A stretch of DNA of 64,000 nt. Source: Mycteria americana. Taxonomy: Eukaryota > Chordata > Aves > Ciconiiformes > Ciconiidae. Shown here piece after piece: positions 60,701-64,000 of the stretch. A program made the position numbers and the translations under genes. Each line of letters starts with the position of its first letter. Position 1 is the first letter of the stretch. A model generated the notes under the pieces. That model worked only from the letters and a program-made list of their open reading frames with translations. It was not told the origin of the DNA and did no database searches. The stretch spans positions 137,233,077-137,297,076 of the forward strand of contig NC_134365.1 of NCBI RefSeq assembly GCF_035582795.1, read 5' to 3'.

Positions 60701-63118
60701 AATGCTTTTTATTTCCATTAAGGGCAAATATGCTTCTGAACCAGGGTACTTATAAAACCTCAGTAAGAGGTGGTACTTAGCCTTAGAAAAATAGAATCAC
60801 TGGTGGAAAAGCAACACATCCACTTTGAAATGACCAAGAAACTTTCCCTCCCTCTTACAAATCTATGCCTGTATTAAGAATATGTATCTAGCAGTATTTC
60901 TATTATTAGTTCACATTGACAAACTCTCCTAACCTTTATAATGATGTGATAATGAGCAAAAAATAATGTATGTAAGGCTTCAGTTTTACCAGTAAAATTC
61001 TTTATGTGCTAGGGGAGTCTTTCCACATAACCACCCTGGTTATTAGTCATGCAGATGTTTCTAGAGTAATCATGTTTTAAAACAGTGATGTCCAAATGCT
61101 TACAAAAGAGCCTTTCCACCACAATCTTCTCTGGTGTCACAGACAATGAATCCATGGATCACTAAACCAAATTCTCACTTCCAGAGCAAATTATATCTGT
61201 AACAGTCAATACTTACTCTTCCCCTGAAAATTCAAAGTCTTTTTTCCTTCCTGAACAGAGTGACTACCAGATTAGGATTAATTTACAACACCCAGACAAG
61301 TATTTGACCAAACTACACAGATAATCTGCTGCAGCTCCGATAGCCCAAGGCAAAGCACAGTAAAGAACCATGTCAGACTAATCTTTCAGATGATATTGAT
61401 CCAGCATTTCAGGGCACCAGTAAGAGAACACTTTAGCAATGAGTACGGAGCTGTACTATGGATTAATTTTATCTAAGAATCTACTATAGTAAAGCAGAAT
61501 TCTTACCTATAGCAAATTACAGCCTTGCCTCATTACAGACGGGTTCAACAAAATAATCAAAACCCATTACTCTCCTATGAAAAATCACAGAAACACCACA
61601 CCAATTCATGAAGTATGTTATTCTATATGTATAAATCACTTCTCCCACAACAACAACAGAACAGATACCTAAAGAAATGCTGTTCATTTAGTAACAATTC
61701 TGAAAAAGATAATAACTGAAAGGAACATTTGCAGCCATTTACTTGGTCCATGTTTTAAATATCCAAGTTTTTAAATTTTTTTTTATCTCTAGTGAGGCAA
61801 CATCCTTCAACAGTGCACAGAACTGTTAGCAACATAACCAAGTATTTCGCATTGTCAGTAACTGCTATTTAAAAAGAATCTCAGAAATGCAGAAAAATGA
61901 AGATGAAATTAGAGAATTAGGTCACTTCCAAACGTCCAGCTTTAGCAATTGCATAGGACTGTTTCAGAACTGTGGAAGAGACTGGACAAGCTGCAAGAAA
62001 AACTACATGGTAGCAATGCATGCCATAGACTGCAGTTAACAAACACAATTTAAGAGAGATACAAAGCAAAGATATGTGAAAACATAAAATAAAAAAGAGT
62101 AGGGAAGAATGACTTTTTAACACCTCTTCCCTGAGAGCATTTTCCATACTAGCTAAACTGACCCAAATTACCATTTACATCTGGAGAGATATGCTTCAGA
62201 GCTGTGTTGTTTTTTTAGAAGAGTATTCTGGTCACCTCAAAATTGTGGTCCCCATTTTGTATCAGTTTGCAAGCTACACTGGAGTTGTAGCTATCTAGAT
62301 GAAAAGTGATTTTTTTTTTTTTTTACATTTGTTGAACTGAGAATAAACATGCTTAACTTATCTTAAAACCTATCTATAACTGTTTAGTTCAACTAACGCT
62401 TTGGTTTATGTGCCAATGATAAGTACTGGTAATTTCACCAACCCCTAAACGTGCATTAAACTGGTCTACCTTCACTTCTCCAGTCGCTACCCTGCTCTCA
62501 CCACACTACGGGAATTTTGCTGCTAAGACTACTGCTTTATTTTTTTTAAAGAGACCCAAAGCAGCACTCCCCGCGTGAAGATGCCTGGGCACGACACACC
62601 CCTCGGACAAGCGAAGCTATTCCTTTACTCGAGCCTTCTCCTTGCGTGAAGGCCGCCAGCAGCGATGCGTGTGGGAAGGGGGAGGCCCACACCTCTCCGC
62701 TACGGCCCAGGGTACCGCGAGGGAGCGGAGCGGAAGCGGCGGGGGCACTTGGGCCGCGTGGAGCCGCAGAGGCAGCGCGAAGGGCGCTTTCTGGTCAGGT
62801 GCGGGCGTGTCCCGGGGCTGGCGGTGCCGGGCCGCCTCCGCCCTGCTCCCCCCACCAACACCAGCGCGCGAGGGCAGGACACTCACTGCCGAGTCCCTTG
62901 GCCTGGCTGAGGAGCGCCTCCGAGTCCACCTGCAGCTCCACCTGCTCCGGGCTCTGCACGGCCGGCTCCACGCCCGCCGCCACGCCCGCCGCTGCTGCCG
63001 CTGCCGCCGCCGCCGCCCCCTCCTCCTCCTCCGCGGAACTGCCCCGTTCCTCAGCCGAGAGCAGCTTCTCCTCGCCTGCCCGCTCCAGCCCCAACCAGCT
63101 GCCCAGGCCGCGCAACAT
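42621..63118 (-). CDS. SYAP1: SYAP1, BSD-domain synapse-associated protein 1, complete in nine exons
   Basis: SYAP1 (BSTA) is a BSD-domain protein of cytoplasm, Golgi and synapses; in mammals it supports mTORC2-dependent phosphorylation of Akt1. Nine exons join in phase to 370 codons plus TAA; human SYAP1 is 352 residues. Order: conserved N-terminal [12 protein letters not shown] (1-12); an acidic, alanine-rich variable region (13-75) with ten consecutive alanines at 35-44; a helical segment [20 protein letters not shown] (79-98); an EQ-rich segment; [20 protein letters not shown] (about 144-163); the BSD domain at about 165-235 with the diagnostic FW pair (F217, W218) in [10 protein letters not shown]; a variable linker ending [11 protein letters not shown]; and a conserved acidic C-terminus ending MLQEEN. 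The start is the first ATG in the CpG island (G at -3). Confidence 0.97.
42749..44319. other. SYAP1 intron 8
   Basis: 1.6-kb AT-rich intron with scattered A and T runs. No repeat family or exon recognised. Confidence 0.8.
44320..44467 (-). CDS. SYAP1: SYAP1 exon 8
   Basis: 148 nt: [49 protein letters not shown] (280-328) plus one base. Acceptor tactgcag, donor gtaaag. Confidence 0.97.
44468..45469. other. SYAP1 intron 7
   Basis: 1.0-kb AT-rich intron with nothing recognised. Confidence 0.85.
45470..45528 (-). CDS. SYAP1: SYAP1 exon 7
   Basis: 59 nt: completes Glu260, then [19 protein letters not shown] (261-279). A short proline-rich linker exon. Acceptor cttgatag, donor gtaaaa. The exon is too short to stand out as an open frame; it was found from the phase and the RPKTPP block. 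Confidence 0.95.
47477..47562. repeat. T-rich simple repeat (TTTG/TTTTG)
   Basis: A degenerate run of tttg and ttttg units with pure T stretches, in SYAP1 intron 6. Confidence 0.8.
49424..50017 (+). mobile_element. Solo LTR, third copy of the same family
   Basis: About 594 bp, starting tgtcctggttttggctggga and ending near aaaccacaaaaca. It shares the whole order of landmarks with the copy at 24106-24709, including ccataccatatggc and ttaaactgttctt, and has a CT microsatellite expansion at 49796-49814. No internal genes are attached. A target duplication could not be defined with confidence. It lies in SYAP1 intron 6, antisense to the gene. Confidence 0.88.
51345..51490 (-). CDS. SYAP1: SYAP1 exon 6 (BSD domain, second half)
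   Basis: 146 nt: completes His211, then [20 protein letters not shown] and [20 protein letters not shown] to ...SQLK (212-259) plus one base. Carries the BSD FW pair. Acceptor tctctag, donor gtatgg. Confidence 0.97.
51491..53233. other. SYAP1 intron 5
   Basis: 1.7-kb intron with an ATA/ATG microsatellite at 51708-51745 and an AAAG-rich stretch near 52208-52231. Nothing else recognised. Confidence 0.8.
51708..51745. repeat. Trinucleotide microsatellite (ATA)n(ATG)n
   Basis: About seven ata/taa units pass directly into about five gat/atg units. A compound trinucleotide repeat in SYAP1 intron 5. Confidence 0.9.
53234..53373 (-). CDS. SYAP1: SYAP1 exon 5 (BSD domain, first half)
   Basis: 140 nt: [46 protein letters not shown], plus two bases of codon 211. 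With the next exon codon 211 reads His, where I recall Leu in the human protein. Acceptor ttcaaag, donor gtaagt. Confidence 0.96.
53374..53734. other. SYAP1 intron 4
   Basis: 361-nt AT-rich intron with an A-rich run near 53650-53675. Nothing else seen. Confidence 0.85.
53735..53808 (-). CDS. SYAP1: SYAP1 exon 4
   Basis: 74 nt: completes Glu140, then [20 protein letters not shown] then ALSA (141-164). Contains the conserved PPWVD block. Acceptor aataacag, donor gtaagt. Confidence 0.96.
53809..55540. other. SYAP1 intron 3
   Basis: 1.7-kb AT-rich intron with no recognised element. Confidence 0.8.
55541..55607 (-). CDS. SYAP1: SYAP1 exon 3
   Basis: 67 nt: [20 protein letters not shown] then KS plus one base (residues 118-139 and the first base of 140). 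Acceptor attttag, donor gtaagg. Confidence 0.95.
55608..57924. other. SYAP1 intron 2
   Basis: 2.3-kb intron. The segment at about 57.0-57.75 kb is less AT-rich than the rest and carries open frames on both strands (57216-57578 minus, 56945-57394 plus). I found no family resemblance. A gggggggtggtggtggtggg run lies near 57360. Confidence 0.7.
57925..58043 (-). CDS. SYAP1: SYAP1 exon 2
   Basis: 119 nt, completing Ser78 and encoding [20 protein letters not shown] then [19 protein letters not shown] (79-117). The start was chosen because only the acceptor atgaaag/GT at 58044 keeps the frame with exon 1 and matches GNYLFNF of the family. A stronger-looking pyrimidine-rich acceptor sits 25 nt upstream. 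Donor gtacct. Confidence 0.9.
58044..62886. other. SYAP1 intron 1
   Basis: 4.8-kb intron containing the CR1 copy at 59037-59876 and, at its 5' end, the CpG-island shore from about 62.6 kb. No exon recognised in the remainder. Confidence 0.8.
59037..59876 (+). mobile_element. CR1 LINE, 5'-truncated, different subfamily
   Basis: Plus-strand CR1 fragment carrying the reverse-transcriptase C-terminal blocks [59 protein letters not shown] and [16 protein letters not shown]. The open frame closes at 59653, earlier than in the 35.6-kb copy. The recognisable CR1 3' portion continues to ggtcccttccaaccgaaata and an attct repeat at 59855-59876, the usual CR1 terminus. It lies antisense within SYAP1 intron 1. 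Sequence and tail differ from the 35.6-kb copy, so it belongs to another CR1 subfamily. Confidence 0.92.
62887..63118 (-). CDS. SYAP1: SYAP1 exon 1 (coding part)
   Basis: 232 nt: 77 codons plus one base. It encodes [20 protein letters not shown], an acidic stretch, ten alanines (35-44, at 62987-63016), and ends [12 protein letters not shown]. Donor A/gtgagt, leaving one base for codon 78. It lies within the CpG island. Confidence 0.94.
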
Positions 63119-63188
63119 GGCACAGGAGCGGCGGCGGCCGCGCTCGGCCGTTACCGGGCACTCCTAACGCCAAGGGGCGAGCGGCTCT

Positions 63189-63226
63189 GTATGCGGAAGC
63201 CCGGGCTGCCCGCTCCTTCCGCATAC
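63189..63226. promoter_or_regulatory. Perfect inverted repeat in the divergent promoter
   Basis: gtatgcggaag at 63189-63199 is followed after 16 bases by its exact reverse complement cttccgcatac at 63216-63226. Each arm carries GCGGAAG, an ETS-like core, and a third ETS-type site acttccgg follows at 63230. It lies 71-108 bases upstream of the SYAP1 start codon. A role as paired factor sites is inferred. Confidence 0.7.
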
Positions 63227-63329
63227 GCCACTTCCGGCCGCCGCTCTAGCCTGCCTCCGGCGCCAGCGCCGCGGGGGTAGGGCATAGGCGGGGCGGCGGA
63301 GCGGGCGCGCGAGGTGGGAGAGCGCCGCG

Positions 63330-63676
63330 GGCGGGGGGCGCGCGGGGCCGCGCCGGGGCACCTGTCCCGCGGGAGCGCGCCGGGCGCCCGCGCCCCGCCC
63401 GGCTCCGCTGCCCGTGTGGGGGCGGCCGGAGGGCCACTGCCCGCGCCGTGCGCTGCCTTATTCCTCCCTGGCGGGGAAGCGGCGGGCTGGGCTTGCAGGC
63501 GTTCTACCTGCGGCTCGGGGCCGGGCGGCGGTGAGAGGCGCTGCCGCGGGGCTTCGCCTTCCTTGGGGAGGTGCCGCCTCCCCCCCCCCCCCGGGGGTCG
63601 GGCCGCGGGGGCAGCTCGTCTTCGCTCTCGGGCTGCTGGTTGGAGTGTCCGCCTTTAAAGAGAGAAAGGCGGGGCG
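63330..63676 (+). other. CTPS2: Possible CTPS2 non-coding first exon (partial gene)
   Basis: CTP synthase 2 makes CTP from UTP, glutamine and ATP in the cytosol. No coding exon is visible. The assignment rests on conserved gene order (CTPS2 head-to-head with SYAP1) and on a consensus 5' splice site, ggcg/gtaagt, at 63676/63677 on the + strand, which would end a 5' UTR exon. The start at 63330 is only a rough guess. Another donor or gene is possible. Confidence 0.4.
63580..63592. repeat. C run, 13 bases
   Basis: Homopolymer C tract followed directly by GGGGG, in the presumed CTPS2 first exon or promoter. Confidence 0.85.
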
Positions 63677-63720
63677 GTAAGTCGCAGGCCGGCGGCTTGC
63701 AGTGGCTCGGGAGGGGGCAG

Positions 63721-63734
63721 CCCCCCCCCCCCCC
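63721..63734. repeat. C run, 14 bases
   Basis: Homopolymer C tract just after the presumed CTPS2 splice donor. Confidence 0.85.
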
Positions 63735-63766
63735 GCCGCGGTCCTTCTCCGCTCCGCCGTCCTGCC

Positions 63767-63788
63767 GCCCGGCCCGGCCCGGCCCGGC
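63767..63788. repeat. (CCCGG)n pentanucleotide repeat
   Basis: About four tandem copies of gcccg/cggcc in the CpG island. Confidence 0.85.
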
Positions 63789-63892
63789 CTCCGCGTAGCG
63801 GCAGCCCTCTGACGGCCCTTCCCGCCCCGCACGTGGGCCGCGGCGGAGCCGCCCGCCGCCGCCTTGAGGCGACGGCCCCCGGCTGCTGGGGC

Positions 63893-63928
63893 CGGGCAAG
63901 GCAGGGCAGGGCAGGGCAGGGCAGGGGG
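63893..63928 (+). repeat. (GGGCA)n repeat, G-quadruplex-prone
   Basis: Tandem gggca units (one interrupted) ending in a run of five G. Six or more GGG runs lie spaced by two bases on the + strand, which would be the non-template strand of CTPS2 intron 1 if the CTPS2 assignment holds. Confidence 0.85.
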
Positions 63929-64000
63929 AGCCCCGCTCCTGGGCTGGGCAGCGCCTTACTTGCTGTAGCGCAGCACGTTCGGGGAGGAGCGCTCCGAAAT

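Larger units (their letters stand above)
62640..64000. promoter_or_regulatory. CpG island, divergent promoter of SYAP1 and CTPS2
   Basis: Very CpG-dense sequence from about 62.64 kb to the window end. It covers SYAP1 exon 1 and the region upstream. By the known vertebrate gene order CTPS2 starts on the + strand here. Motifs: a perfect 11-bp inverted repeat at 63189-63226, an ETS/GABP-type site acttccgg at 63230-63237, many GC boxes, and CACGTG at about 63831-63836. No TATA box seen. Open frames of 60-210 codons across the island are compositional. Confidence 0.85.

Noticed and set aside
62617-63899. Open frames on both strands in the SYAP1/CTPS2 island
   Set aside because: Compositional artefacts of the CpG island. 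Only the minus-strand frame giving [10 protein letters not shown] joins to conserved SYAP1 exons.
63330-64000. S100G, a CTPS2 neighbour in mammals
   Set aside because: In human it lies within a CTPS2 intron, beyond this window; no EF-hand sequence was seen here.

Overview
The window looks like nuclear DNA of a sauropsid, most likely a bird. Compact vertebrate genes with GT-AG introns sit in AT-rich sequence, promoters are dense CpG islands, and the repeats are CR1 LINE fragments plus copies of a solo LTR of the kind seen in birds. There are no operons, CRISPR arrays, rRNA or convincing tRNA genes. The species cannot be fixed from this sequence alone.

Four genes can be placed. Their order, RBBP7 > < TXLNG < SYAP1 > CTPS2, matches the human Xp22.2 block. 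(1) 1-1863, + strand: the last two coding exons and 3' UTR of RBBP7, a WD40 histone chaperone. (2) 11051-32531, - strand: the complete ten-exon coding sequence of TXLNG (gamma-taxilin), 534 codons before the stop, read from a CpG island at about 31.6-33.4 kb. (3) 42621-63118, - strand: the complete nine-exon coding sequence of SYAP1 (a BSD-domain protein), 370 codons before the stop. (4) From about 63.3 kb on the + strand: a CpG-rich region that should be the promoter and non-coding first exon of CTPS2, divergent from SYAP1; no CTPS2 coding exon lies inside the window. All exon boundaries given were checked by splice dinucleotides, reading phase and codon counts.

Between the genes: 1.9-8.5 kb is the tail-to-tail gap between RBBP7 and TXLNG. 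It holds a G-rich block just past the RBBP7 poly(A) signals, a decayed LTR and a small minisatellite. 33.4-41.6 kb is the gap between the TXLNG promoter and the SYAP1 3' end. It holds a truncated CR1 with a long open frame, an unclassified GC-rich block and a long poly(T) run. Introns hold two more LTR copies (24.1 and 49.4 kb), a CR1 at 59.0 kb and an old CR1 relic at 17.6 kb.

The genes do not form one pathway. RBBP7 acts in chromatin complexes, TXLNG in syntaxin binding and transcription control, SYAP1 in Akt signalling and CTPS2 in CTP synthesis. I found no novel multi-gene system. The most notable signals are regulatory: a cluster of ZNF143-like motifs at the TXLNG promoter, a perfect 11-bp inverted repeat in the SYAP1/CTPS2 divergent promoter, and two competing 3' splice sites at SYAP1 exon 2.
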